Positions 8,152 through 17,979 of a stretch of 64,000 nucleotides of DNA are shown in pieces. The DNA is taken from NCBI RefSeq assembly GCF_900155635.1, contig NZ_LT732540.1:966365-1030364 (forward strand), read 5' to 3'. The position numbers and the translations under genes are program-made. A model generated the notes under the pieces. That model was not told the origin of the DNA, made no database searches, and worked only from the letters and a program-made list of their open reading frames with translations. This stretch comes from Olsenella urininfantis. GTDB taxonomy: Bacteria > Actinomycetota > Coriobacteriia > Coriobacteriales > Atopobiaceae. Position 1 is the first letter of the stretch. Each line of letters begins with the position of its first letter.

Positions 8152-9171
8152 CTAGAGCAGGTGCTCGGCTATCTGGACGGCGTTGGTCGCGGCGCCCTTG
8201 CGAATCTGGTCCCCGCAGCACCAGAAGCTGAGGGAGCTCGCGCCCTCGGGGGCGGAGAGGTCTCGCCGCACGCGTCCCACGAGAATCAGGTCCTGGTCGG
8301 AGCTGTCAAGCGGCATGGGATACGCGAGCGTCTCCGGGTCGTCCACGAGCTTGACCCCTGGCGCCTGCGCAAGGGCGGCACGGGCCTCCTCCACGCCGAT
8401 GGGACGCTCGAACTCCACGGTGATGGATTCGGAGTGGGAGCGCATGACGGGGACGCGCACGCAGGTGCAGTTCACCCGCAACTGGGGCAGGTGCATGATC
8501 TTGCGGCCCTCGTGGAGCATCTTCAGCTCCTCGGAGGTGTAGCCTCCCTCTCCGAACCCGCCAATCTGGGGGATGAGGTTGTAGGCAAGCTGATGGGCGA
8601 AGGGCCCGAACTCTCCCAGCTCCTCTCCCAGGGCAAGTGCGCGCGCCTCTCGCTCAAGCTCCCGGAGGCCCGGCATGCCAGCTCCAGAGGCCGCCTGATA
8701 GGTGGAGGCGACAATGCGCTTGACCTGGGCAAGTTTGTGGAGCGGCCAGAGCGGGACCAGCCCGATGATGGTCGCGCAGTTGGGATTGGAGATGATGTTG
8801 CGGGGATGGTTGGCTATGTCCTCGGCATTGATCTCGGGGATGACCAGGGGGACGTCCTCGTCCATGCGAAAGGCGTGGGAGTTGTCCACGCAGACGGCGC
8901 CGCGGAGGGCGGCCTCGGGGAGAAGCTCCCTCGCCTGCTCGTCACCCGCAGCCCCCAGCACGATGTCAACGCCCTCGAAGGCCTCCGGGGCCGCCTCCCT
9001 GACGGGAATCTCCTCCCCCCCGAACCTGACGCGCCTGCCCAACGAGCGTGCGCTCGCCAGGGGAACGAGCCTTCCCACGGGAAAGCCCCTCTCCTCAAGG
9101 CACTCGAGCATCTGCGTACCCACGACGCCAGTTGCCCCCAGAATGGCCACGGTCTTCTCTGACATGCTCAC
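8152..9171 (-). CDS. asd: Aspartate-semialdehyde dehydrogenase
   Basis: NADP-dependent reduction of aspartyl-4-phosphate to aspartate semialdehyde, the branch point to lysine, threonine and methionine; 339 aa, normal length. N-terminal Rossmann motif GATGVVGTQMLECL; the catalytic Cys lies in SNPNCATI; the substrate region has ASTYQAASGAG. Last gene of the minus-strand set hom-lysC-asd; it overlaps the aspartate kinase stop by four bases (ATGA type), showing tight coupling. Confidence 0.96.
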   Translation of the reverse strand: MSMSEKTVAILGATGVVGTQMLECLEERGFPVGRLVPLASARSLGRRVRFGGEEIPVREAAPEAFEGVDIVLGAAGDEQARELLPEAALRGAVCVDNSHAFRMDEDVPLVIPEINAEDIANHPRNIISNPNCATIIGLVPLWPLHKLAQVKRIVASTYQAASGAGMPGLRELEREARALALGEELGEFGPFAHQLAYNLIPQIGGFGEGGYTSEELKMLHEGRKIMHLPQLRVNCTCVRVPVMRSHSESITVEFERPIGVEEARAALAQAPGVKLVDDPETLAYPMPLDSSDQDLILVGRVRRDLSAPEGASSLSFWCCGDQIRKGAATNAVQIAEHLL

Positions 9172-10529
9172 TCCCCTCCCTGGCCAGGGGTTGCACCCTC
9201 ACCAAGAATGGCCATCTCGTTCTCGACGAAGCGGTCGTAGATCACATTGATGGCGCGCTCGAAGTCCTCGTTGTTGACTCCCAGGATGATGGATATCTCC
9301 TGGGAGCTCTGGGTGATCATGCGGATGTTGATGCCCTCCTCGCCCAGCGCCCCGAAGACGCGCCCCGAGGTTCCGGCGCGCCTGCTCATGTTGCGGCCGA
9401 CCACCGAGATGAGGGCGAGCTTGTCAACCACGTTGATGCTGTCGGGCTTGAGCTCGCCGCGCAGGTCGTTCACTATGGAGTAGATGCTGTCCTTCACGTC
9501 TGCGCTGCTGACCACCACGCCGAAGGAGTCTACGCCCGTGGGGATGTGCTCCACGGACACGTAGTAACGCTCGAAGATGGACAGCGCCCTGCGCACGAAG
9601 CCCACCTCCGTGGACATGTGCGCCTTCTGGACGTGCACGGCCAGGAAGTCCTTCTTGCCTGCTATGCCCGTTATCAGGTGCTCGCTGGCACCTTCCTCGG
9701 CACTCTCGCGGATGATGGTCCCACGCTTCTCGGGCTGGTTGGTGTTCTTGATCTGGATGGGGATGCCCACCTCGCGCACCGGGAAGATCGCCTCCTCCTG
9801 CAGCACCGAGGCGCCCATGTAGGAGAGCTCTCTCATCTCGTCGAAGGTGATGCGATGGATGGTGCGCGGGCTCTTGACCACGCGCGGGTCTGCCGAGAGG
9901 AAGCCCGAGACGTCCGTCCAGTTCTCGTAGAGGTTGGCATCGATGCAGCGGGCGAGGATGGCGCCGGTGATGTCGCCGCCGCCGCGCTGGAAGAGCCTGA
10001 TGGTACCGTCCACCGTGGCCCCGTAGAACCCCGGCAGGACGAAGCTCCCCAGCCGCTGCACCGCCTCGCGCAGGCGCATCTGGGTGCGCTCGAGGTCAAG
10101 GGTGCCGTCATGGTGAAAGACAATGACGTCGGCGGCGTCCAGGAAGGGCTTGCCCAGGTACTCGGCCATGAGCTGCGCCGTGAACCACTCCCCGCGCGAG
10201 ACTACGTACTCGGGAGAGAGGCTTTGCACCACGGAGGAGAACTCCTCGAACTTCTGGGCGATGGGGTACTTCAGCCCCAGCTCGCGGGCAATCTGGACAA
10301 AGCGCTCCTCGATGTCCTTGAGCAGGGAGCTGCAGTCAACGTGATACTCGATGTGCGCGTTCACGAGCAGGAGCAGATCGGTGAGCTTATTGTCCGCCGA
10401 GAAGCGCTTCCCGGCGGCAGAGACCACGACGAAGGCTCTGTCGGGATCCGATGCGACTATGGAGCGCACCTTGCGGAACTGCTCGGCGCTGGCGACGCTG
10501 GAGCCGCCGAACTTGGCAACCTTGATCAC
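9168..10529 (-). CDS. lysC: Aspartate kinase
   Basis: Phosphorylates aspartate at the entry of the aspartate family pathway; 453 aa. N-terminal VAKFGGSSVA is the kinase signature, followed by VVVSAAGK and the active-site region FQRGGGDITGAILA. The C-terminal third (from about residue 300) carries two ACT-type regulatory units (LISVVGRNMS and GVNNEDFERAI), which usually bind lysine or threonine for feedback inhibition. It overlaps hom by four bases upstream and asd by four downstream. Symbol follows the common name; paralogues elsewhere could carry it. Confidence 0.94.
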   Translation of the reverse strand: MIKVAKFGGSSVASAEQFRKVRSIVASDPDRAFVVVSAAGKRFSADNKLTDLLLLVNAHIEYHVDCSSLLKDIEERFVQIARELGLKYPIAQKFEEFSSVVQSLSPEYVVSRGEWFTAQLMAEYLGKPFLDAADVIVFHHDGTLDLERTQMRLREAVQRLGSFVLPGFYGATVDGTIRLFQRGGGDITGAILARCIDANLYENWTDVSGFLSADPRVVKSPRTIHRITFDEMRELSYMGASVLQEEAIFPVREVGIPIQIKNTNQPEKRGTIIRESAEEGASEHLITGIAGKKDFLAVHVQKAHMSTEVGFVRRALSIFERYYVSVEHIPTGVDSFGVVVSSADVKDSIYSIVNDLRGELKPDSINVVDKLALISVVGRNMSRRAGTSGRVFGALGEEGINIRMITQSSQEISIILGVNNEDFERAINVIYDRFVENEMAILGEGATPGQGGE

Positions 10530-11662
10530 GCCTCCACCTCCGCATCGAGGGCAGCGATGAAGCTTGTGGGGTCGCTGGCGAGCGCCCGCTCGAAGACCTC
10601 TCGGGCGGATGAGGCGGTGAGGTCGCGGACCAGGTAGCGATCCTGCCCCAAGGGCTCTCCCAGGGACATGGCGCCACCGCTGCGCAGGACGTAGTCGGCG
10701 CGCATGAGCGAGTCGTCGAAGGCAAGCGGGCTGGCGAAGTCATAGCTTGGCCTTCGTCCCGCAGCGTAGTCGAGAATGTCTTGCACCATGGCGTTGCCCG
10801 TGGGCAGCATTCCCGCTCCCTGCCCGTAGAACTTGAGCGTCCCCACCGTGGTCGCATCCAGGCTGACCAGGTTGAAGTTTCCGGGTACCTGGGCTTCTGG
10901 CGTATGGGACGAAAGCGCGACAGGCCCCACGCAGGCGGCATAGCGGCCGTCTCGCTGGCAGGCACGGCCCAGCAGCTTCACCGTCATGCCGCGACGTGCG
11001 AAGAAGTCCATGTCGTCCTTGGTGATGGTCCGAATGCCCGTGGTGGGGATGTCCTTGCGGCAGGCCACGTCGAAGGCGACGCTCGCGGCAATGATGGTCT
11101 TGTTCTGGACGTCCGTGCCGTCAACGTCTGCGGAGGGGTCCCTCTCGGCGTACCCCAGCTCCTGGGCCTGGGCCAGGACGTCCGCAAAGTCACGTCCCTC
11201 CCGGGACATGGCGTCAAGGATGAAGTTGGTGGTGCCGTTCATGATGCCCGAGAGCGACCGCACCTCGTCTATGCGCCGGACCTTCTCTATGCTGGAGATC
11301 CAAGGGATGCCGCCGGCGCAGGTCGCCTCGATGAAGAGGCTGGCGTGGGAGGTCTTCGCCTGGCTCACGAAGTCCTGGAAGTAGGCGGCGACGACGGCCT
11401 TGTTGGAGGTCACCACGCCCTTGCCGGCGGCCAGGGCGTCCATGATGTGGCTGTGGGCAGGCTCGAGGCCCCCCATGCACTCCACGACGAGCTCGATGGA
11501 CTCGTCCTGGAGGATTACATCGAAATCTGAGGTCATGCGCTCGTCGCCCAGGCGTCCAGGCAGCTCCAGAATGCGGGCCACCTCCACGCCCTGCACGCGC
11601 TCGCTGACGATCTTGTCAACTCCCTGGCCCACGGTACCGTGGCCAAGCAGGGCAATCTTCAT
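10526..11662 (-). CDS. hom: Homoserine dehydrogenase (no C-terminal ACT domain)
   Basis: Reduces aspartate semialdehyde to homoserine. 378 aa; N-terminal nucleotide-binding GHGTVGQGV, TSNKAVVA, the catalytic signature SGIMNGTTNFIL and AELGY-like region QELGYAERDPSADVDG. It ends after the catalytic domain, lacking the roughly 80-residue ACT domain of the long actinobacterial form, so threonine feedback may fall mainly on the kinase. First gene of the minus-strand operon, divergent from thrC across about 105 bases in which TATCATA could serve as -10 in either direction. Confidence 0.94.
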   Translation of the reverse strand: MKIALLGHGTVGQGVDKIVSERVQGVEVARILELPGRLGDERMTSDFDVILQDESIELVVECMGGLEPAHSHIMDALAAGKGVVTSNKAVVAAYFQDFVSQAKTSHASLFIEATCAGGIPWISSIEKVRRIDEVRSLSGIMNGTTNFILDAMSREGRDFADVLAQAQELGYAERDPSADVDGTDVQNKTIIAASVAFDVACRKDIPTTGIRTITKDDMDFFARRGMTVKLLGRACQRDGRYAACVGPVALSSHTPEAQVPGNFNLVSLDATTVGTLKFYGQGAGMLPTGNAMVQDILDYAAGRRPSYDFASPLAFDDSLMRADYVLRSGGAMSLGEPLGQDRYLVRDLTASSAREVFERALASDPTSFIAALDAEVEA

Positions 11663-11767
11663 GGCAGTCCAATCTTTCTACTGTGTGACAGGAAAAGGCG
11701 GCCCGAAGCCGTGACGCTATCATACGAGACGAACGGAACCGCACGCCCCCAGGCTAGGAGCCCCACC

Positions 11768-13252
11768 GTGAAAACGTTCTATCACAGCACGCGCGGCAAG
11801 GATGACCTCGTAACAAGCAAGCAAGCAATACGGGCGGGCCTGGCTCCGGACGGCGGGCTCTATGTGTCAGACCGACTTGGGGAGGACCGGCTCGACCCTC
11901 GCGATCTTGCCGACAGGAGCTTCCATGACAGCGCGCGCTGGGTTCTGGGAAGGCTCCTTGGCGACTACAGCACAGAGGAGATCGACGAGTGCGTACGCGC
12001 GGCATACGCGGGAAACTTCGATACGCCTGCCGTGGTGCCGCTCAGCCGCCTGGGACAAGGCTGGCTCCTTGAGCTCCACCATGGCCCCACCTGCGCCTTC
12101 AAGGACATCGCCCTGCAGATCCTCCCCCACCTCATGTTGAAGGCGCGCTCGGGGGACGAGGAAGACGTGATGATAGTGACCGCTACCTCGGGAGACACCG
12201 GAAAGGCGGCCCTCGCGGGCTTTGCGGGCGTTGCCGGCTGCGGCGTCACCGTCTTCTATCCCGAGGGCAAGGTCTCTGACATACAGCACCTCCAGATGGC
12301 GACCCAGGCGGGCTCTAACGTTGCGGTCTGCGGGATAGAGGGGACCTTCGACGACGCGCAGGGACAGGTCAAGCGCATCTTTGCGGACGCGCAGCTGGCA
12401 CGGCGCCTCGCCGAGAGGAACGTGCGGCTCTCGAGCGCAAACTCCATCAACATAGGGCGCCTCGCCCCCCAGGTGAGCTACTACCTGGATGCCTACGCCC
12501 AGCTCCTTCGTGCGGGTGCCATAGCAGCCGGTGACGAGGTTGACTTCTGCGTGCCCACCGGCAACTTCGGCGACGTGCTCGCGGGCTATTTCGCCAAGCG
12601 CATGGGACTGCCCGTGGGCAGGCTCATAGTGGCATCCAACAGCAACAAGGTGCTCACGGACTTCATCGGGACCGGCATCTATGATCGTCGCCGAGAGTTC
12701 GTGAAGACCATCTCGCCCTCGATGGACATCCTCGTGTCGTCCAACCTGGAACGCCTCCTCTACTATCTGGCGGACGGTGACTGCGAGCAGGTGGCCCGGC
12801 TCATGTCCGACCTTGAGGAGAAGGGCTGCTACCGGCTGCCGCAGGCCCTTCACGAGCGCCTGCGCGAGAGCTTCGACGCCGGGTTTGCCTCCGACGAGGA
12901 AACGCGCTCGACCATCCGCAGGAGCTGGGAGGACGAGCACGTGCTCATCGACCCTCACACCGCCGTGGCACGCTGCGTGCAGGAGAGAATCGCGGGCGGC
13001 GGCCACCAGCGCGTGTGCCTCTCGACGGCAAACCCCTACAAGTTCTCTGCCGACGTGCTCGAGGCGCTGGGCAAGGACCCGCAGGGCGGGGATGGCTTCG
13101 CCTGCATGGACCGGCTCCAGGAGCTCACGGGCGTTGGTGCGCCCTCCCAGCTCTCGTTCCTGCGCGACGCGCCCATCCTGCACGACTCCCTGTGCGCCAA
13201 GGGCGAGATGACGCACTTCGTGGAACGCGCCTGCGCAAGGGCGTTCAAGTGA
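11768..13252 (+). CDS. thrC: Threonine synthase
   Basis: PLP-dependent conversion of O-phosphohomoserine to threonine; 494 aa, the long (fungal/E. coli-like) class. The pyridoxal lysine lies in TCAFKDIALQI; the phosphate-binding loop is TATSGDTGKAAL. GTG 11768 is chosen since CTAGGAG precedes it and MKTFYHSTRG is the usual beginning; the frame is open further upstream but that part lies over the divergent promoter. Its stop overlaps the thrB GTG start (GTGA). Works with hom, lysC and asd on the other strand. Confidence 0.95.
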   Translation: MKTFYHSTRGKDDLVTSKQAIRAGLAPDGGLYVSDRLGEDRLDPRDLADRSFHDSARWVLGRLLGDYSTEEIDECVRAAYAGNFDTPAVVPLSRLGQGWLLELHHGPTCAFKDIALQILPHLMLKARSGDEEDVMIVTATSGDTGKAALAGFAGVAGCGVTVFYPEGKVSDIQHLQMATQAGSNVAVCGIEGTFDDAQGQVKRIFADAQLARRLAERNVRLSSANSINIGRLAPQVSYYLDAYAQLLRAGAIAAGDEVDFCVPTGNFGDVLAGYFAKRMGLPVGRLIVASNSNKVLTDFIGTGIYDRRREFVKTISPSMDILVSSNLERLLYYLADGDCEQVARLMSDLEEKGCYRLPQALHERLRESFDAGFASDEETRSTIRRSWEDEHVLIDPHTAVARCVQERIAGGGHQRVCLSTANPYKFSADVLEALGKDPQGGDGFACMDRLQELTGVGAPSQLSFLRDAPILHDSLCAKGEMTHFVERACARAFK

Positions 13253-14157
13253 GCGCCGGGGTCGGCGGGCTTCTCGTAAGCGTCCCCGCTACCTCGGCGA
13301 ACGTGGGAGTGGGCTACGACTGCCTGGGACTTGCCCTCGACCTCTTCGCCCGCTTTAGGTTCGAGAGAGCAGACGCGCTTGCCATAGACGGCTGCCCCGA
13401 GCGCTTTCGCGGGGCAGACAACCTGGTGTGGACCAGCTACCTCGAAGCCTGCCGTCAGATGTACCAGCGTCCGCTGGGCCTGCACGTCAGCATTGACTCC
13501 CCCATCCCCCTCTCGGGTGGCCTGGGCTCGAGCTCCACCTGCGTGGTCGCCGGCGTCATTGCGGCGCAGCTGTTGCATGGGCATCCCCTGGACCAGTCGC
13601 GGGTCCTTGACATTGCCACGATCATCGAGGGTCACCCCGACAACGTCGCCCCAGCCGTTCTGGGGGGCCTGGTCAGCTCCTTCACGGACACGCGCAGGAC
13701 GCGCTCCCTGCGCTTCGACGTCCATGACGAGCTGCGTTTCGTGGCGATTGCGCCTCCCTATGAGGTGAGGACCGCGGACGCTCGCAAGGCCATGCCAACA
13801 AGCGTGCCCACCGAGCTCGCCGTCTGGCAGCTGGGACACTGCGTCGCATGCGTCGAGGCGCTGAGAGGCGCGGACATGGAGCTGCTCTCGGCGGCCTGCC
13901 AGGACAGGCTGCACGAGCCGCACCGCTCCAAGCTCATCCGCGACTACGAGCCGCTGCGCCGCACGGCCCTGGCGGCAGGGGCGGCGGCCTTCCTCATCAG
14001 CGGATCGGGCTCCACCATGCTTGCCGTCTGCAAGGGCGACGACGAGGCGCAGAAGGTTGGCGGCGCCGTCTTGGGCATGGTCGAGAACCATGTCGAGGGG
14101 CTATGGGTGCGCACGCTTCGCGCAAGTGCTGCAGGAGCATGCGCGCAGACGGTCTGA
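13249..14157 (+). CDS. thrB: Homoserine kinase
   Basis: GHMP-family kinase making O-phosphohomoserine for thrC; 302 aa. VSVPATSANVGVGYDCLG is the N-terminal signature; the ATP loop is PLSGGLGSSSTCVVAG; the C-terminal motif is AAFLISGSGSTMLAV. GTG start overlaps the thrC stop by four bases, so synthesis is coupled. The gene ends the plus-strand arm of the threonine locus; about 195 bases without clear features separate it from livF. Confidence 0.95.
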   Translation: MSAGVGGLLVSVPATSANVGVGYDCLGLALDLFARFRFERADALAIDGCPERFRGADNLVWTSYLEACRQMYQRPLGLHVSIDSPIPLSGGLGSSSTCVVAGVIAAQLLHGHPLDQSRVLDIATIIEGHPDNVAPAVLGGLVSSFTDTRRTRSLRFDVHDELRFVAIAPPYEVRTADARKAMPTSVPTELAVWQLGHCVACVEALRGADMELLSAACQDRLHEPHRSKLIRDYEPLRRTALAAGAAAFLISGSGSTMLAVCKGDDEAQKVGGAVLGMVENHVEGLWVRTLRASAAGACAQTV

Positions 14158-14352
14158 CGTGCGAGCGTGACGCGTGGTCCCGCGAGGCCTTGGCAGGCGA
14201 GCGGACCCAATGCATGGCGAGGGCCCGCCTCTCTCCCCAAACGCGCGCCTGCCCACCTGTGAAACCGCTCCAGGAGGACAGGCGCGCGATGGAGTGACCC
14301 GCCTTGCCGCACGAGGCGCATGCGCCCGCCGCATCGAAGCGCGGCGGTAGGC

Positions 14353-15063
14353 CTACGCGCCGAGGTAGGCCTTGCGGACGTCGTCGTTGTGCAGCAGGTC
14401 GGCACCCGTGCCGGTCATGCTGATGGTGCCCGTCTCCAGAACGTAGCCACGGCCAGCGATGGAAAGTGCCATCGAGGCGTTCTGCTCGACCAGCAGGATG
14501 GTCGTCCCCTGGCGGTTGAGCTCCTTGATGATGGTGAAGATCTCATCCACCAGTATCGGGGCAAGGCCCATGGAGGGCTCGTCCAGCATGAGCAGGTCGG
14601 GCTTGCTCATGAGGGCGCGCCCCATGGCCAGCATCTGCTGCTCGCCACCGGACATGGTGCCAGCAGACTGGCTGACCCTCTCCCTCAGGCGGGGGAAGTG
14701 GTCGAACACCAGCCTCATGGTCTCCTCGTTTTCCGCATCACTCCTGGTGTAGCCACCCATGTCGAGGTTCTCCGCCACGCTCATCTGGGTGAACACGCGC
14801 CTGCCCTCGGGGCAGAGCGCGAGCCCCCTTTCGACTATCTTGTGGGGGCGAACGCCCACGAGGCTCTGGCCCTTGAAGTCAACCTCTCCGCTGGCAGGAC
14901 GGATGAGGCCCGAGACGGCGTTGAGAGTTGACGACTTGCCCGCGCCGTTTGCGCCGATGAGCGTGACGATCTCTCCTTCGTTGATCTCGAAGGATATGCC
15001 GCGCACGGCCTTGATGGCGCCATACGAGACGCAGAGGTCCCGCACCGAAAGGATGGACGACAC
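14353..15063 (-). CDS. livF: Branched-chain amino acid ABC transporter ATP-binding protein LivF
   Basis: One of the two ATPases of the LIV importer, 236 aa. Walker A GANGAGKSS, signature TMSGGEQQMLAMGRALM, Walker B LLMLDEPSMGLAP and switch His region LLVEQN. The MSGGEQQ signature and the short length are LivF marks. One base... no gap to livG: the stop of livG (15064) abuts its start, so they are coupled. Last gene of livJHMGF. Confidence 0.94.
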   Translation of the reverse strand: MSSILSVRDLCVSYGAIKAVRGISFEINEGEIVTLIGANGAGKSSTLNAVSGLIRPASGEVDFKGQSLVGVRPHKIVERGLALCPEGRRVFTQMSVAENLDMGGYTRSDAENEETMRLVFDHFPRLRERVSQSAGTMSGGEQQMLAMGRALMSKPDLLMLDEPSMGLAPILVDEIFTIIKELNRQGTTILLVEQNASMALSIAGRGYVLETGTISMTGTGADLLHNDDVRKAYLGA

Positions 15064-15921
15064 CTAGTTCACCCCCTGCTTGCCCAGATAGGCCTCGATG
15101 ACCCTGGGATCGTTCTGGATCTCGTCCGGCGTGCCCTTGGCGATGATCTTGCCGTAGTCCAGCACGCCCACGACCTCGCAGACGCCCATGACAAGGTTCA
15201 TGTCATGCTCGATGAGGAGGATGGCGATCTGGAACTCGTCACGAATCTTCTGGATGTTCTCCATGAGCTCTTCGGTCTCGTTGGGGTTCATGCCCGCGGC
15301 AGGCTCGTCGAGCAGCAGCACCTTGGGATGCGTCCCAAGCGCACGCAGGATCTCGAGGCGCCTCTGTGCGCCATAGGGCAGGTTGCCCGCCTTGGTCTTG
15401 GCAAGGCCCTGCATGTCGAAGATGCCGAGAAGGTCCATTGCCTGGTCGTGGAACTCCGCCTCCTGCCTCCAGTGTCGAGGAAGGCGCAGCATGTCGTGCA
15501 GGAGATGGGTGGACATGGAGTTGCCCAGCCCCACGAGCACGTTCTCCTCGACCGTCATCTGGCCGAAGAGGCGAATGTTCTGGAAGGTGCGGGCGATTCC
15601 CATCTTGTTGACCTGAACCATGGACTTGCCCGCGGTGTCGTATCCGTCGATGAGAACGGTGCCGCGCGTGGGCTTGTACACATTGGTGAGCAGGTTGAAG
15701 ATGGTGGTCTTGCCGGCGCCGTTCGGCCCGATGATGCCCGAGATCTCCGTGGGACCCATCGCGATGTTGAAGTCGTCCACGGCGGTCAGCCCACCGAAGT
15801 CAATCCCCAGATGCTCCGCCTGGAGCACGGGAATCTGGCCCAGGTCTCGCTCGGGAATGAGGTTGGGGGTCTCCATCTGAACGAGGATGGAGCGCCTGTT
15901 CTTGCTGCCTTCGTTAGGCAT
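15064..15921 (-). CDS. livG: Branched-chain amino acid ABC transporter ATP-binding protein LivG
   Basis: Second ATPase of the importer, 285 aa. Walker A GPNGAGKTT, signature NLPYGAQRRLEILRALG (LivG uses L-P-Y-G-x-Q-R), Walker B LLLDEPAAGMNP, and LLIEHDM at the switch. ATG at 15921 is preferred over the in-frame upstream start because GGGAGGTG stands properly spaced before it and it overlaps the livM stop (ATGCCTAA), a coupling arrangement. About 20 residues of Ser/Arg-rich leader precede the ABC domain. Confidence 0.94.
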   Translation of the reverse strand: MPNEGSKNRRSILVQMETPNLIPERDLGQIPVLQAEHLGIDFGGLTAVDDFNIAMGPTEISGIIGPNGAGKTTIFNLLTNVYKPTRGTVLIDGYDTAGKSMVQVNKMGIARTFQNIRLFGQMTVEENVLVGLGNSMSTHLLHDMLRLPRHWRQEAEFHDQAMDLLGIFDMQGLAKTKAGNLPYGAQRRLEILRALGTHPKVLLLDEPAAGMNPNETEELMENIQKIRDEFQIAILLIEHDMNLVMGVCEVVGVLDYGKIIAKGTPDEIQNDPRVIEAYLGKQGVN

Positions 15922-17041
15922 CGGCTCGCACCTCCCCACCCTTCTGCTTCTTCCAGGGCAGGTCCCCGTTACGGAAGCGATCGACCCAGGAGGTCAGGGA
16001 GAAGTCATAGGTCCCCATGAGGCCCTGGGGACGGAAGATCATGACAACGATGAGCACCACGGCATAGGCGAGCGTGCGGTAGTCGGCAAAGGCGCGCAGG
16101 GCCTCGGGGAGAATGGTGAGCACGGTGGCGGAGAGCACCGAGCCGAGCATGGAACCCATGCCGCCGAGTACCACCATGACCAGAACCTCTACGGACTTCA
16201 TGAAGCCGAACTTGGCAGGGGCCATGACGCCGATGCAGCCCGCGTACAGCCCGCCGGCAATGCCCGCGAAGAACGCGGAGACAACGAAGGCAAGGGTCTT
16301 GTAGTAGGTGGTGTTGACGCCCGTTGCCTCAGCGGCTATCTCGTTGTCACGAATGGCCAGGATGGCGCGGCCATGGCGCGACTTCATCATGGTGTGGATC
16401 AGGAAGAGCGAGATGGCCACCACGACGAACGTGTTGAGGAAGCTGGTGTAGGCGGGGATGCCCGTAAGGCCCTTGGCGCCGCCCGTCAGGTCGACTCCCA
16501 GGAGGCCGTCGACGTTGAGCATGACCACACGGATGATCTCGGCGAAGCCAAGGGTGATTATGGCAAGGTAGTCGCCCTTGAGCCGCAGGGCGGGAATGCC
16601 TATGACCAGGCCACAGAGCGCTGCCATGGCGCCGCCGAAGAGCAGCCCGCAGACGAAGAGCGCGAGCGCCGCGGGAGTGGGAGCCGCGAAGTCGCGCAGC
16701 GCGATGCCAAACACCGGCTGCAGGCGCATGATGAGGATCGCGCAGGAGTAGCCGCCCACCGACATGAAGCCGGCATGCCCCAGCGGAAGCTGCCCCAAAT
16801 AGCCCGTAGCGATGTTGAGCGAGACTGCCATGATGACGTAGATGCCTATCTGCTCCAGGACCGAGGTCTGGTAGCGGCTGATGGAGCCGCCATCTATCAG
16901 GAGCTCCCCCACCACCAGGAAGGCCAGGACCAGGGCGGCATTGATGGCATAGCGCACAGGCATGGGAAGCGGCCTGCGGCCCCTCCTGCCCCCTGCGCCC
17001 AGCGAGATGTACGGTTTGGGATCACGTGTCTCCTTGACCAT
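15914..17041 (-). CDS. livM: Branched-chain amino acid ABC transporter permease LivM
   Basis: Membrane subunit, 375 aa, about nine or ten hydrophobic segments. Family motifs: YLGQLPLGHAGFMSVGGY, LRLKGDYLAIITLGFAEI and VVLGGMGSMLGSVLSA. ATG 17041 (MVKETRDPKP) is chosen; it follows GGGGGT and comes 11 bases after the livH stop. The longer upstream frame translates into Arg/His/Gly-rich nonsense that is a shadow of livH. A basic GGRRGRRPLP stretch precedes the first helix. Partner of LivH in the heterodimeric channel. Confidence 0.94.
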   Translation of the reverse strand: MVKETRDPKPYISLGAGGRRGRRPLPMPVRYAINAALVLAFLVVGELLIDGGSISRYQTSVLEQIGIYVIMAVSLNIATGYLGQLPLGHAGFMSVGGYSCAILIMRLQPVFGIALRDFAAPTPAALALFVCGLLFGGAMAALCGLVIGIPALRLKGDYLAIITLGFAEIIRVVMLNVDGLLGVDLTGGAKGLTGIPAYTSFLNTFVVVAISLFLIHTMMKSRHGRAILAIRDNEIAAEATGVNTTYYKTLAFVVSAFFAGIAGGLYAGCIGVMAPAKFGFMKSVEVLVMVVLGGMGSMLGSVLSATVLTILPEALRAFADYRTLAYAVVLIVVMIFRPQGLMGTYDFSLTSWVDRFRNGDLPWKKQKGGEVRADA

Positions 17042-17052
17042 TGGCGTACCCC

Positions 17053-17934
17053 CTATACCTTCTCGCTCATGGTGCGACCGAGGATGCCCGTGGGCTTGAC
17101 GATCAGCACGATTATCAGAAGCAGAAACACGACGGCGTCCTTCCAGACGGAAAGGCCTATCGCCGAGACGAGCACCTCGGCGAAGCCCACCAGAAGGCCT
17201 CCGATGACGGCGCCGGGGATTGAGCCGATGCCGCCGAGCACCGCCGCCACGAAGGCCTTGGTGCCCAGCATGACCCCCATGGTGGGAGTTGCCTGAGAGT
17301 ACGCCATGCAATAGAGGACGGCCCCTATGCCCGCCAGCGCGGAGCCCATGGCGAAGGTGAAGGAGATGGTGGTGTTGACGTTGATGCCCATGAGGCGCGC
17401 CGCGCCCATGTCCTCAGAAACCGCGCGCATGGCCTTGCCCAGCTTGGTCCTCTGGACGAGGAAGCTCAGCACGGCCGTGGAGACGGCGGTAACCGCGACG
17501 GTGAGCAGGGCTATGGGAGAGAGCTGCAGGCTTGCCACGTTGATGGAGGTGGTGTCGATGAAGCTGGGGACCACCTTTGCGTCAGCGCCAAAGACGAGCT
17601 GCGCCCCGTTCTCCAGGAGGTACGAGACGCCAATGGCCGTGATGAGGATGGACAGGCGCGGGGCGTTGCGCAGGGGCGCATAGGCGACCTTGTCGATCAG
17701 GACGCCCAGCAGCGTGCATCCCAGCACGGAGAGCAGGACCGCAAGGACGGGGCTCAGTCCCAGCTGGGACATGACTATCCACGAGATGTAGGCACCAATC
17801 ATGATGATGTCGCCATGCGCGAAGTTGAGCAAAAGGATGATGCCGTACACCATCGTGTAGCCCAAGGCGACGAGCGCATAGATGCTGCCCAGCTGCAGGC
17901 CGTTGAGCAGCTGCGTCAGAAAGGTCACTTGCAA
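17053..17934 (-). CDS. livH: Branched-chain amino acid ABC transporter permease LivH
   Basis: Membrane subunit, 293 aa, about eight hydrophobic helices. QLLNGLQLGSIYALVALGYT and GIILLLNFAHGDIIMIGAY are the hallmark LivH opening; AVLGGIGSIPGAVIGG is the coupling region. Roughly 100 bases separate it from livJ, holding a GC hairpin, which may keep binding-protein mRNA more abundant than permease mRNA. Confidence 0.94.
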   Translation of the reverse strand: MQVTFLTQLLNGLQLGSIYALVALGYTMVYGIILLLNFAHGDIIMIGAYISWIVMSQLGLSPVLAVLLSVLGCTLLGVLIDKVAYAPLRNAPRLSILITAIGVSYLLENGAQLVFGADAKVVPSFIDTTSINVASLQLSPIALLTVAVTAVSTAVLSFLVQRTKLGKAMRAVSEDMGAARLMGINVNTTISFTFAMGSALAGIGAVLYCMAYSQATPTMGVMLGTKAFVAAVLGGIGSIPGAVIGGLLVGFAEVLVSAIGLSVWKDAVVFLLLIIVLIVKPTGILGRTMSEKV

Positions 17935-17979
17935 ACACTTCCTCTCTTGGGAAGAAAAGCCAAACGCGCAGGTAAGGAG

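Noticed and set aside
7969..9162. 397-codon open frame running from the ABC ATPase end over asd
   Set aside because: It overlaps two certain genes in other frames and crosses the convergent hairpin.
9048..10637. 529-codon open frame opposite lysC
   Set aside because: Shadow of aspartate kinase, no ribosome-binding site and no recognisable fold.
14158..14352. Short open frames between thrB and livF
   Set aside because: Arg/Cys/His-rich nonsense without ribosome-binding sites; no stable terminator or RNA element was seen.
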